DNA of 64,000 nucleotides from Halorubrum cibi (lineage in GTDB: Archaea > Halobacteriota > Halobacteria > Halobacteriales > Haloferacaceae). The translations under genes and the position numbers were made by a program. Below, piece by piece: positions 10,501 to 18,118 of this stretch (position 1 is its first letter; every line of letters begins with the position of its first letter). Below the pieces are notes generated by a model that searched no databases, had not been told where the DNA came from, and was given only the letters and a program-made list of their open reading frames with translations. Location of the stretch: positions 62,001 through 126,000 of the forward strand of contig NZ_FXTD01000007.1 in NCBI RefSeq assembly GCF_900182635.1, read 5' to 3'.

Positions 10501-10726
10501 AGCGGAGTCGGTCTTTAGTCTCCTGGATCTGCTGTTCGATCTCCTTGATCCGTTCGAGGTCACGGTTCTCCTCCTCCTCCGCCGTGTCGATCACGGTCAC
10601 GGTCAACGTTTCGGGGTTCGGGCGGGGCCGCAGGATCGCCTCCTGGACCCAATCGGCCTTCAGCAACTCGTACGTAATAGCCTTCCCAGCACCCCCGATC
10701 GCAAATATCCTGCTTGGGAGATTCAT
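7556..10726 (-). CDS. FtsZ/tubulin-like GTPase with long coiled coil
   Basis: A 1056-residue protein using the ATG at 10726; a TTG four codons upstream is a weaker alternative. The N-terminus begins with a Rossmann-like strand and glycine loop (IFAIGGAGKA). The tubulin signature GGGSGSG lies at 181-187, matching GGGTGTG of FtsZ and GGGTGSG of tubulin, and is followed by a helix. After the GTPase part comes a long Glu/Arg-rich coiled-coil region (roughly 480-820) and a C-terminal domain. FtsZ is about 350-400 residues, so this is not the division FtsZ but a member of the large tubulin-like families of bacteria and archaea. It is the first gene of the operon with a membrane GTPase and two membrane repeat proteins. 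It probably forms or organises a filament at the membrane. Confidence 0.85.
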   Translation of the reverse strand: MNLPSRIFAIGGAGKAITYELLKADWVQEAILRPRPNPETLTVTVIDTAEEEENRDLERIKEIEQQIQETKDRLRSEHTGRPGEITIEYLPLTRNIQLHDQNDLIGEEAVPRIASGVGMEEENWWLQPEFINENLDFATGVVRKRGLGKGLYYKAYAEDDDVRTAIDLPGRGKVAVIAGLGGGSGSGIFIDLVKHLKRTQRTAEITLFGVLPNDDEGDAENANAHAALSELEYLSLQDEDLFKDRILIPIDPTGFGGKKANILQSSDALLEFDRAAIYLIATYYNMMDMEDPFADTPSYAPFIIGIPQVLRYNVDAIQDAKTVTKDILNAKQDALEAEADIYAGVDRFLSREWSPDGMNGELHDSDRTDLETRLNNVKSLLDLDLFTELDYESVSIYREIVSEAEMEAEDIVELIEVIGGSIRAGTAEVSSDGEQFVDSIDKQLGDVIRDELNRLAHRKDLLVRLRAVDDNRVESTISYLLALEDEGINAGVRLNQLEAKLEEATERRDRLQSDLEDADEELEERRRSQQDEVDRRVDEWERSVQPIYEEYEDCRSIDAERLGDELEMALETYGREVKNAETEDQLEAVSDGQVRSTLNELSEEFDRVGINVSDTERRINASLADLSDAKQAFLQMNQDEGTLESILPWDTSGEEERKQAQKNYRMKRNQLDDNEVFTISRAGDSLSIELEYSVGSLQRTIEEELEDRRRDIVTETRAELETDSPRALEEIERQLDSGASFSEIAREFEELIKDEVVETDDIERRRDELRSELDDAEHKAELYEGTVSLFEELNGPRDAFINSQNRYRNLRENYNESRETSVSTEDEQYHYVKTVKPHDILQLRDDADIAESKLFDDETEKQRLRGSLEELAKNAHNPKYTGIRKRRISGDRSRYNDMNIVVGVMSRAINQIGDVADLKPVFQGAYNLGAGSENFASFPVEAGGSWDIGLGIFIDGIFLDNLRAEVEADGYQTGYQAKEASDDTDILVHHTHGLDEGYYVRRNDVLNLENPNDTQFFLRDEGEIKRDLLEKHIDDVSFTDAAEETDAPSETLDGGE

Positions 10727-10889
10727 GCTGACATCCAATGATCCTTACAGCTATCCATAAATTATTCGATGCCTACAGCTAGTAGGGACAAATTTTGGAA
10801 ACGATCTCGGCGGAACCGATCGGAACACGAGCCGTACAGTAGTCACCACCTACCTTTCACGGCGGTGAACCGTCTCGGGAGTTCTACAG

Positions 10890-10952
10890 CTCCCCCCGAG
10901 TCCCCCACAGCTCCCCCCGAGTCCCCCACAGATCCCCCCGAACCTCCCATAG
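10890..10952. repeat. Three tandem 21-bp C-rich repeats
   Basis: Two perfect copies and one degenerate copy of a 21-bp unit beginning CTCCCCCCGAGT stand in the gap between the divergent tubulin-like and alcohol dehydrogenase genes. The unit is a multiple of three, but no start signal supports translation. They lie just upstream of the dehydrogenase start at 10984 and could bind a regulator or be replication-slippage products. Confidence 0.75.
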
Positions 10953-10983
10953 CTACAAACGGGTCGCCGCAGTACGACGGAAC

Positions 10984-12183
10984 ATGTTATCTACCGCGGA
11001 CCGTTTCGAGGCGGAGTACGCCGGCTGTGACGTCCTGTACGGGCGCGGACGGGTCGCCGATCTCGGAGCGTCGCTCGCCGACCGAGGGATCGGCGACGCG
11101 CTCGTCGTCTGCGGCTCGAACGTCGGCGCGAACGACGACCTCATGGAGCCGATCCGGGCGGGTCTCGGCGACCGACACGCGGGGACCTTCGACGGGACGA
11201 CCCCCGACAAGCGGGCGGAGACCGCCTTCGACCTGCTCGAGGCGGCGAGATCGGCGAAGGCGGACGCCCTCGTCGCCGTCGGCGGGGGAAGCAGCCTCGA
11301 CGTCGCGCGACAGGCGTCCGTCCTCGCGGCTGATGGACGCGATCTCGCGGCCCTGGAGGCGGCGGCGGGCGAGGGGTCGATCGAGCGGATAACCGCGGAG
11401 CCGGCGTTCCCCGTGGTCGCCGTCCCGACCACGTTCGCGGGCGCGGACCTCTCGGCGGGGGGATCACTCGAGGTGCTCTCGGCGGCCGAGTCGCCGACGG
11501 GCCAGCCGGTCTCTGTGAGCGGCTCCGCGATGCCGATCGTCGATCTGCTCGATCCGGATCTCTTCGAGACGACGCCGCGATCCGCCCTCGCCGGCTCCGC
11601 GATGAACGGCTTCGACAAGGGGATCGAGACGGCGTACGCCCGCGACGCCTCGCCCGTCAGCGATGCCACCGCGATCCACGGGGTCCGGCTCCTCTCCGGC
11701 TCGCTGCCGGTCGTTGCGGGCGATCGCGCCGGCGACTCTGCCGCCGCGATGGACCGGGCGGTCGCGGGCGCGCTCCTCGTCCAGATCGATCGGAAGATCA
11801 ACGTCATCCACGCGTTCGGACACGGTTTCGCCCGCCGGTACGACGTCCAACAGGGCGCGATCCACGCCGTCGTCGCCCCACACGTCCTCGCGTACCTCTT
11901 CGAGGAGGCCGACGCGGGCCGCCGGACGCTCGCCGCCGGGTTCGGCATCGACGCCGAGGGACGCGACGACGACGCGGTCGCGGAGGCAGTCGTCGACGCG
12001 GTCGCGGCCGTCCGCGACGCGCTCCCCGTACCGAGCCGCCTCCGCGACGTCGACGCCGTCCGGGAGGAGGACCTCCCCGCGGTCGCGGCGTTCATCGCCG
12101 AGGACCCGCCGATGGAGCGGGCGCCGGCCGGGATCGACACCTCCCCGGAACGGATCGAGGGCGTGCTCCGCGGGGCGTGGTGA
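10984..12183 (+). CDS. Iron-containing alcohol dehydrogenase family protein
   Basis: A 399-residue protein of the group III (iron-type) NAD(P)-dependent alcohol dehydrogenase superfamily. The nucleotide-binding motif GGGSSLD is at 100-106. It is followed by VPTTFAGAD, and the metal-binding region has MNGFDKGIE and HAFGHGFA with conserved Asp and His. The length is normal for the family. The substrate is unknown: glycerol dehydrogenase, butanol dehydrogenase and maleylacetate reductase relatives share this fold. It has no obvious operon partner, because the next gene is convergent. Confidence 0.85.
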   Translation: MLSTADRFEAEYAGCDVLYGRGRVADLGASLADRGIGDALVVCGSNVGANDDLMEPIRAGLGDRHAGTFDGTTPDKRAETAFDLLEAARSAKADALVAVGGGSSLDVARQASVLAADGRDLAALEAAAGEGSIERITAEPAFPVVAVPTTFAGADLSAGGSLEVLSAAESPTGQPVSVSGSAMPIVDLLDPDLFETTPRSALAGSAMNGFDKGIETAYARDASPVSDATAIHGVRLLSGSLPVVAGDRAGDSAAAMDRAVAGALLVQIDRKINVIHAFGHGFARRYDVQQGAIHAVVAPHVLAYLFEEADAGRRTLAAGFGIDAEGRDDDAVAEAVVDAVAAVRDALPVPSRLRDVDAVREEDLPAVAAFIAEDPPMERAPAGIDTSPERIEGVLRGAW

Positions 12184-12201
12184 GGCGGTCGCGACGCTCG
12201 A

Positions 12202-13647
12202 TCAATCGTCTGCGACCGCCGCGTCGGGGCGGTACGCCCGGCTTATCGCCTTCCACTTGCCCGAGCGGAACCGCCAGTAGTTGATCGCCGCGGGGATCGT
12301 CGTCTCGGCGAGAAACGCCAGGTAGAGCCCCCACAGCCCGAGCCCGGTGGTCGCGCCGAGGTACGCCAGCGGGATCGAGACGAGGAACATCCCGACGAAC
12401 TGGCTGGCGAAGGGCACCTTCGTGTCGCCGGCGGCGTCGAGCGGCCCCGCGGCGCCGCCGGAGATCCCCTGGAAGATCACCGCGATACAGGCGGCGTACA
12501 CGAGGTTCACGGCGATCGGGACCTCGGGGCTCGCCGCGCTGTCGGCGAAGAGCACCACGATGTCGGTCGCGAAGACCGCGATGAGCGCGGCGCTCACGAG
12601 GTACGTCCCGACGGAAAAGCGGATGATGTCGCGGGCGTACGCCTCCGCCTCGCCGGGGTCGTCGCCGCCGAGCTCCTGGCCGACGAGACTCGAGGACGCG
12701 AGGCCGAAGCCCCACCCCGGCGTGTTCATGATCCCCCAGATCCGGCGGGCGATGACGAACGCCGCCACGGTGTTCTCGCCGAAGATGTCGAGGACGAACA
12801 GCATCGGGAACTCCGCGGCGGTCCACACGAGGTTGCGGGCCCCGACGGGGAGCCCGATCTCGACGAGGTCGCGCAGCATCTTCGGGTTGAGGTACGACCC
12901 GAACGGGTCGATCGCGACCGGGAAGGCGCCCAAGATCGGGAGGTGACCCCACGCGATCCCGGCCGCGAACGCCGCGGTGACGACGACGTTCGAGAGGACG
13001 GTCCCGAGCGCGGCCCCCTCGACGCCCCAGCCGAGCCCGAAGATGAACCACACGTTCAACACGACGTTGACGATCGCGCCGCCGGCGCGAAGCTGCATCG
13101 CGGTGTAGGCGTCGTCACAGCCCACGAGCACCCGGCTCCCGACGAGGTTCAAGCCCGCAAAGGGGACGCCGATCCCGACGATCCGGAGGTAGTCGGCACC
13201 GTACGCGACCGCGGTCTCGTTGCTGCTGATGAGCGAGATGAGTTCGGAGGGGTACGTCCAGAAGACGGCCGTGACGGGGGCGCTTATGAGGACCACCAAC
13301 AGGGTACTGGCGCGCACCGCGTCGCCGAGCTCCCGGAACGACTCGGCCCCGTATCGCTGTGAGACCAGCGCGATGGTCCCGCCGGCGACCCCGCCGCCGA
13401 TGGCGAACGCGACGCCCCAGAACGGGCCGGCGAAGCCGACGCCGGCGACCGCGCTCGTCCCGATGGCGACGCCGACCATCGCCACGTCGACGGCGTTCTT
13501 CGACATCCGGGCGACTCCCGTGACGATCCGCGGCCACGCCAGGTCCGTCGTCCGGACCACGCGGTGGCGATCGATCAGCCCCAGGCGGGCGAGCCCGAAG
13601 CCGATGTAGAGGACGACGAGTCGGAAGGGGTTCGGAACGGAGAACAC
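12202..13647 (-). CDS. MATE family efflux transporter
   Basis: A 481-residue polytopic protein with about 12 hydrophobic helices and the two-bundle layout of MATE (multi-antimicrobial extrusion) transporters. The first helix pair includes ARMSKNAVDVAMVG and the second bundle has ARNLVWTAAEFPML. MATE proteins export cationic drugs or metabolites using Na+ or H+ gradients. It uses a GTG start. It is convergent with the dehydrogenase gene, with 18 bases between their stops. The substrate cannot be told from the sequence. Confidence 0.85.
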   Translation of the reverse strand: MFSVPNPFRLVVLYIGFGLARLGLIDRHRVVRTTDLAWPRIVTGVARMSKNAVDVAMVGVAIGTSAVAGVGFAGPFWGVAFAIGGGVAGGTIALVSQRYGAESFRELGDAVRASTLLVVLISAPVTAVFWTYPSELISLISSNETAVAYGADYLRIVGIGVPFAGLNLVGSRVLVGCDDAYTAMQLRAGGAIVNVVLNVWFIFGLGWGVEGAALGTVLSNVVVTAAFAAGIAWGHLPILGAFPVAIDPFGSYLNPKMLRDLVEIGLPVGARNLVWTAAEFPMLFVLDIFGENTVAAFVIARRIWGIMNTPGWGFGLASSSLVGQELGGDDPGEAEAYARDIIRFSVGTYLVSAALIAVFATDIVVLFADSAASPEVPIAVNLVYAACIAVIFQGISGGAAGPLDAAGDTKVPFASQFVGMFLVSIPLAYLGATTGLGLWGLYLAFLAETTIPAAINYWRFRSGKWKAISRAYRPDAAVADD

Positions 13648-13749
13648 TGGAAGTACGGACCTTTCCCCGGCAGTAATAAAGGCGTTTCCTCACGCGGCGT
13701 GCGTTTCCGGATCGTCGGTGGTGAGGGACGCTCCCGGAGACGCCCCTCG

Positions 13750-14181
13750 TCAGGCCCCGGAGACGAGGTACACCGAGGCAACCGCGAAGGCGATACCGAG
13801 CGCCTTCCGCGCCGAGAACGACTCGCCGAGGAGGACGACTCCGATGAGCGAGGAGAAGACGAGGAAGGTCGCGAAGATCGGCGTCACGACGCTGACGGGG
13901 CCCAAAGAGAGCGCGCGGTACAGCGCCAGTATCCCGATACCGAGGAAGACGCCGGCCGCGAGCACGTGGAGCAGCTTGGGAGAGCCGAGATGCGAGGTGA
14001 ACCCCTGTCCGGTGTACCAGACGATGCCGACCGCCATCGAGACGAGGAGGGTGTTCGAGACGATGACGGCGACGTCGCTCGGGATCGCGTCGGGACCGGT
14101 GGTCGCGATCCGCATGAGCGGCGAGACGAACGTGTACGCCCCCATCGCGAGCAGCGCGTACGGGAGGTAGGTGGTGTCCAT
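13750..14181 (-). CDS. EamA/DMT-type small membrane transporter
   Basis: A 143-residue protein with four or five membrane helices, equal to one EamA unit of the drug/metabolite transporter superfamily. The end of the protein (LSLGPVSVVTPIFATFLVFSSLIG...LLGESF) is the typical EamA signature. Full-length DMT proteins have two such units; this one-unit form would act as a dimer. I use the internal ATG at 14181 because upstream codons overlap the divergent gene's promoter and encode an arginine-rich, non-membrane stretch. It diverges from the glyoxalase-fold gene. Confidence 0.8.
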   Translation of the reverse strand: MDTTYLPYALLAMGAYTFVSPLMRIATTGPDAIPSDVAVIVSNTLLVSMAVGIVWYTGQGFTSHLGSPKLLHVLAAGVFLGIGILALYRALSLGPVSVVTPIFATFLVFSSLIGVVLLGESFSARKALGIAFAVASVYLVSGA

Positions 14182-14299
14182 GTCCGGGGATGTGACGGCG
14201 GCGATAAGTGTCTGCCGACCCGCGGTCGACGGGGGAGAGCGTCGACGCGCGGTGGAGCGCTTCAGTACGCTTTTGGGCCGAGCGGCCGAACGAACGCGT

Positions 14300-15067
14300 A
14301 TGGAGTCCACGTTCGACCACGTGATGATCCGCGTCGAGGACTTAGAGGAGAGCCTCGACTGGTATCAGACCCACCTGAACTACGAGGAGAAGGGCCGCTG
14401 GGAGGCGGACACGTTCACGAACGTGTTCCTCGGTCCCGAGGACGTCCACGAAGCCGGCGCGCTGCTCGAACTCACGTACAACCACGACGACCGTACCTAC
14501 GAGACCGGCGACGCGTGGGGCCACATCGCGGTTCGCGTCCCCGAGGACGCGCTCCAGGAGTCCTACGACGAGCTGATGGAGGGCGGTGTCGAGGACTATC
14601 GCGACCCCGAGTCCTGCGGGAACCGCTACGCGTTCGTGAAGGACCCCGACGGCCACGAGGTCGAGATCGTCAAACGGGACTACGGCGCGAAGTGGAGCCT
14701 CGATCACACGATGATCCGCGTCGAGGACGCCGACGAGGCGCTCGGCTACTGGACGCGAAAGTTCGAGTTCGGCGAGGCCCGAGACCGCTGGGAGGCCGAC
14801 ACGTTCGCGAACTACTTCGTCGCGCCCGAGGACGCCCCGAAGGAGGCGATGAAACTCGAACTCACCTACAACTACGACGGTCGCTCCTACGAGATGGGCG
14901 ACGCGTGGGGCCACCTCGCGCTCGAGGTCGACGACCTCGACGACGCGTGGGAGCAGCTGATGGTCCGTGAAGCCGCCGACTACCGCGACCCCGAGTCGTG
15001 TGACGACCGCTACGCGTTCACGAAGGACCAGGACGGCCACGAGGTCGAACTGGTCACCGAGGACTGA
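14300..15067 (+). CDS. Two-domain VOC/glyoxalase family protein
   Basis: A 255-residue protein made of two tandem vicinal-oxygen-chelate domains (about 1-125 and 130-255). Each begins with DH(V/T)MIRVED and ends with DPDGHEVE- or DQDGHEVE-like residues. The repeated FVKDPDGHEVEI and FTKDQDGHEVEL strands carry the metal-ligand Glu. Each half also has the ELTYN and GDAWGH(I/L)A patterns of glyoxalase I (lactoylglutathione lyase). Glutathione is not typical of haloarchaea, so the real thiol or substrate may differ. The ATG at 14300 is chosen because it directly precedes the first domain. Confidence 0.85.
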   Translation: MESTFDHVMIRVEDLEESLDWYQTHLNYEEKGRWEADTFTNVFLGPEDVHEAGALLELTYNHDDRTYETGDAWGHIAVRVPEDALQESYDELMEGGVEDYRDPESCGNRYAFVKDPDGHEVEIVKRDYGAKWSLDHTMIRVEDADEALGYWTRKFEFGEARDRWEADTFANYFVAPEDAPKEAMKLELTYNYDGRSYEMGDAWGHLALEVDDLDDAWEQLMVREAADYRDPESCDDRYAFTKDQDGHEVELVTED

Positions 15068-15291
15068 GCCGGATCAGTTCGACTCCCGTCGGCATTCACG
15101 TTCGCCGGCAGGTGCCTATTGACGACTAGTCGAATCTGTTCGTGTCGATCATGGAGGTGGTAGAGCCGTTCGAGGGATTCGGCTTTCGTGTCACGGGGGT
15201 ACGTATCTCCGGTGATGGAGCCGATCTTCGGAAAACACAGATCGTATTACCGCCCGAGAGGGTGACCATCGCTTGGAGAAACGATTCATCA

Positions 15292-16215
15292 TCAAACTTC
15301 GTACGGTAACGTTTCAGATAATCGGAACAAACTCCACTCAACTGACTCTACCAGTAGTATGTATCCTAACAGAACTGGTGCGGATGGATCGCTCTGCCGG
15401 CTCTCTGTGTCCAGTCGGTTCAAAGCGGACTTGGCCTTCCCGCTATCCAGCAGTATTGCGAGTACCTGTTCCACCGTAAGATCGTACTCGATAACGTACT
15501 CGCTCGTGCTCTCTAACTGACGATCGTCGAAGTATTGCTTTACTGGCTCATCAAGCCCCAATTCGTCAAACCCGTCTCGAATTAACGTGTCCACACTGTC
15601 CGAGGGATCGATAGTCAATACCACGTCACTCTCGTATGTCTCCGATTCGACGCTCGTTATCCGTTCAACGAGATCAATGTCCTGATTTGCCAACCGTGAA
15701 AACGCGCGATCCACGTCTTCCGCCCATGTCTTCACGAAATACTCGTTACAGCGGATACCGAGCTCTCCCGATAGCTCCGTGATATTCGCGATCGGCGACT
15801 TCGAAACTCGCGTGAAACTAACGATGGGAACGCCATGTTCGTGTGCCAATTCGGCTAAACGGACACCGTCGATCAGCGCGACATCCAAGTCACGGGCAAG
15901 GTCCTCTCCTGGCGCGGTAAACCCGCCAGACGTTACAATAACGACGGAATCGATCGATTCGTCCTGTTGATAAAGAGTAGCATAATTCCGAACCATCCGA
16001 CTTCCGATGGTGGTTTCTTCTCCGTTTTGTTTCACCTGAACGGCCGTGTAGGACCCGTCTCGCCGTGCTTCGAGATCGATCCCTCGATCGCGGCTTCGCT
16101 GTCGCACGGTCGTGGTAAACCTCCGTGCTGACCATACTTCAGCGACGAACTCCTCGAACTCGTAAGGAGTCATCGCTCTCATCCTATCTTTCGCTTGAGA
16201 GACGGAGATCGGCAT
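15292..16215 (-). CDS. Mrr-type restriction endonuclease-like protein
   Basis: A 307-residue protein with an N-terminal Mrr-like PD-(D/E)XK nuclease domain. It shows the helix AMTPYEFEEFVAEVW, the catalytic GIDLEAR Asp and the AVQVKQN Gln-x-Lys motif, followed by IVTSGGFT, common in Mrr proteins. The C-terminal half has no known match. Such proteins cleave foreign or modified DNA. The ATG at 16215 is preferred to a GTG two codons upstream. Base composition is visibly lower in GC than in the flanking genes. With the tnpB element it forms a small accessory insert between core genes, which supports a role in defence. Confidence 0.8.
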   Translation of the reverse strand: MPISVSQAKDRMRAMTPYEFEEFVAEVWSARRFTTTVRQRSRDRGIDLEARRDGSYTAVQVKQNGEETTIGSRMVRNYATLYQQDESIDSVVIVTSGGFTAPGEDLARDLDVALIDGVRLAELAHEHGVPIVSFTRVSKSPIANITELSGELGIRCNEYFVKTWAEDVDRAFSRLANQDIDLVERITSVESETYESDVVLTIDPSDSVDTLIRDGFDELGLDEPVKQYFDDRQLESTSEYVIEYDLTVEQVLAILLDSGKAKSALNRLDTESRQSDPSAPVLLGYILLVESVEWSLFRLSETLPYEV

Positions 16216-16221
16216 TATCAC

Positions 16222-16711
16222 CTATACCGTTCAGCTATAGAAGAGGTTTTTGTCGAGTCGGATCGCCGTTCTCCCGGTTTACTGAGCAGGCTCTGTTGAT
16301 ATACTCCTTTCCAGATCCAATACAGCATGACACATTCGATCGATGAAGGATGCTTATACGACGATTGGTTTTGGAAGACGTTGGACTGGCCGGTTCGAGA
16401 TCGTTGCTGGCACGGTGAACGCCACCAAAGCCCTGCCGCGAGAGCTCCCGACTGTCCCTTTGAAGGCCCTCTCCACGCCGCACAGCTTCCGCACCTCGCG
16501 CCTCCCTGGTCTCCTCGCGGGCTCCTCGTTCCCTCCGGCCACCCGGTGGCGCGCCACCGTACCGTGGACTGATTATAGAGATTCGAGGAGAATACCTGCG
16601 CCTTTAGGCGCAGGATGAATCCGACAACTCCTACCCAATCCACCGTCGATAGCAGGGCCGGATATTCCACGCCAATCGACACTATTAATAAAACAGCACG
16701 CATAACCAGTT
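16222..16711. other. 490-bp non-coding stretch with GC-rich block and element ends
   Basis: I see no convincing gene here. It holds, in order, a degenerate IS6-like end at 16289, a GC-rich block at about 16420-16575 that contains a perfect 14-bp palindrome GGTGGCGCGCCACC (near 16545), and the palindromic left hairpin of the tnpB element at 16595-16614. The GC-rich block is open in several frames but lacks the acidic composition of haloarchaeal proteins. Confidence 0.6.
16289..16345 (+). repeat. Solo degenerate end of IS6-like family A element
   Basis: The sequence begins GGCTCTGTTGA and then continues with bases aligning to the right end of the element at 32760-33278 (shared TTGATATA, then TCAATACAG or CCAATACAG, then ACA and CGAT blocks) after a short internal deletion. 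No matching opposite end was found nearby. This places a relic of the island's element family inside the small Mrr/tnpB patch. Confidence 0.45.
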
Positions 16712-18055
16712 ATGAAGTCAGAAATGAGTCGAACCGTCCGAACCTTTGAGGCCACAATCACGAACCAGCAACAGGTTCGTGACAACCTCGACCAGCTCGG
16801 ATGGGCCGCCTCAAAACTCTGGAACGTCGGTCGCTACTACGCACAAGAACAGTGGGACGAAACGGGCGGGATTCCCGATGACGGGGAACTCAAAGCCGAA
16901 CTCAAAAGTCATGAACGCTACACGGACTTACATTCTCAGTCCAGTCAGCGCGTTCTCGAAGAACTCGCTGAAGCGTTCAACGGCTGGTTCGGAAAGCGTC
17001 GGAACGGCGATGACCGTGCCCGACCGCCCGGCTACCGCAAAAACGGAGACGCCCACCCGCGTTCAACTGTGTCGTTCAAAGCGGCTGGCTTCAAGCACGA
17101 CGCACAGTTCACCCGTGTCCGCCTCTCAAAAGGTCGAAACCTCAAAGAACACCGCTCAGACTTCATCCTGTGCGAGTACCAGACTCGCCCGGATATTGAC
17201 CTGACCGAGTGGGACATTCAACAGGTTCGTGCGGTCTACAAGCGCGACGAGTGGCGACTCCAATTCGTCTGTCGCACCGCTATCGACCCGGAACCGCCGG
17301 GCGATGAAGTGGCAGGTGTTGACCTCGGGATATGTAACTTCGCCGCTGTCTCGTTCGGCGGTGAATCCGTGTTGTATCCCGGTGGCGCACTCAAAGAGGA
17401 CGAATACTACTTCACGAAAAAGAAAGCCAAGTGCGACGATTCCTCGTCTCGTGAAGTAACTCGTCTCGACCGCAAGCGGAGGGGTCGTCGGACGCACTTC
17501 TTACACGGCCTCTCGAAAGCAATCGTCGAAGAGTGTGCTGAACGTGGTGTCGGAACGGTTGTGGTTGGCGACCTTGGCGGCATCCGCGAGGACAATGAGA
17601 ACGGTAAGTCTCGAAATTGGGGCGACCACGGCAATCTCGACTTGCACGGGTGGGCGTTCGACCGTTTCACGACGCTACTCGACTACAAGGCGGAAGCCGA
17701 AGGTGTCGAGGTGGAGTTGGTGTCTGAACGGGATACGTCGAAGTCGTGTTCGGCGTGTGGTTACACCGATGATGACCAACGCGTCGAACGCGGACTGTAC
17801 GTGTGTGAGAAGTGCGATACGGTTGCGAATGCGGACGTGAATGGTGCGGAGAACATTCGACAAAAGGTACTCCCGAGTCTCTCCACAGATGGCGTTGACG
17901 AGACGCATCGCGTCTCGTCCGCACACCAGAACGCGAAGCGTTCTGGGGACGGTGATAGGGATAACGGCTGGTTGGCACAGCCAGCGGTTCACCTGTTCGA
18001 CCGTAGTGAGGGTGTTTTCGCCCCACGAGAACAAGTCGTGACCCGCGAACCCTAA
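16712..18055 (+). CDS. tnpB: TnpB/IS1341-type RNA-guided nuclease-like protein
   Basis: A 447-residue OrfB/TnpB protein, of normal length for the family. The first RuvC motif is GVDLGICN, the zinc ribbon is CSACGY...CEKCD, and the final RuvC Asp is in NADVNGAENI. The second RuvC position, normally an EDL motif with catalytic Glu, reads VVVGDLGGIRED, so the usual Glu is Gly; a nearby Glu in IRED might substitute. TnpB proteins use an RNA from the element's right end to cut DNA and keep the element in the genome. The start may be ATG 16712 or the ATG five codons later. No transposase TnpA is present, so mobility would need help in trans. Confidence 0.85.
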   Translation: MKSEMSRTVRTFEATITNQQQVRDNLDQLGWAASKLWNVGRYYAQEQWDETGGIPDDGELKAELKSHERYTDLHSQSSQRVLEELAEAFNGWFGKRRNGDDRARPPGYRKNGDAHPRSTVSFKAAGFKHDAQFTRVRLSKGRNLKEHRSDFILCEYQTRPDIDLTEWDIQQVRAVYKRDEWRLQFVCRTAIDPEPPGDEVAGVDLGICNFAAVSFGGESVLYPGGALKEDEYYFTKKKAKCDDSSSREVTRLDRKRRGRRTHFLHGLSKAIVEECAERGVGTVVVGDLGGIREDNENGKSRNWGDHGNLDLHGWAFDRFTTLLDYKAEAEGVEVELVSERDTSKSCSACGYTDDDQRVERGLYVCEKCDTVANADVNGAENIRQKVLPSLSTDGVDETHRVSSAHQNAKRSGDGDRDNGWLAQPAVHLFDRSEGVFAPREQVVTREP

Positions 18056-18118
18056 TATCCCAACTCAGCGGCGCGGTGCCGTGGGATTCCCGCGTCTTCA
18101 GGCGCGGGAGGATGTCAA
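17950..18118 (+). ncRNA. Candidate omega/reRNA scaffold at the tnpB right end
   Basis: In known IS200/IS605 elements the guide RNA scaffold spans the 3' end of tnpB and the right end. The guide is the flanking sequence just past the end. Here the 3' part of the gene, a 33-base spacer and the 18089-18108 hairpin fit that layout, with the guide expected to begin near 18119. The call rests on position and hairpin only; borders are guesses. Confidence 0.35.

Larger units (their letters stand above)
16595..18118 (+). mobile_element. IS200/IS605-group element with tnpB only
   Basis: The element is bounded by two hairpins with similar stems. The left one at 16595-16614 is a perfect 8-bp stem with TTTA loop (CCTGCGCC/GGCGCAGG). 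The right one at 18089-18108 has the stem CCCGCG/CGCGGG followed by GGATGTCAA. Between them lies a single tnpB-like gene and no tnpA, as in IS1341-type elements. Subterminal palindromes instead of inverted repeats are the hallmark of this group. The exact ends are approximate. A solo copy of a similar palindromic end lies at 27701-27745. Confidence 0.7.

Noticed and set aside
15075-15105. A T-arm-like string (AGTTCGACTCCCGTC) after the glyoxalase gene
   Set aside because: The stem does not pair, and there is no anticodon arm or acceptor stem upstream, so it is not a tRNA or a clear tRNA fragment.
15126-15341. A minus-strand 71-residue frame at the Mrr 3' side
   Set aside because: It overlaps the Mrr gene end, has no promoter or acidic bias, and is not similar to any protein that I recognise.
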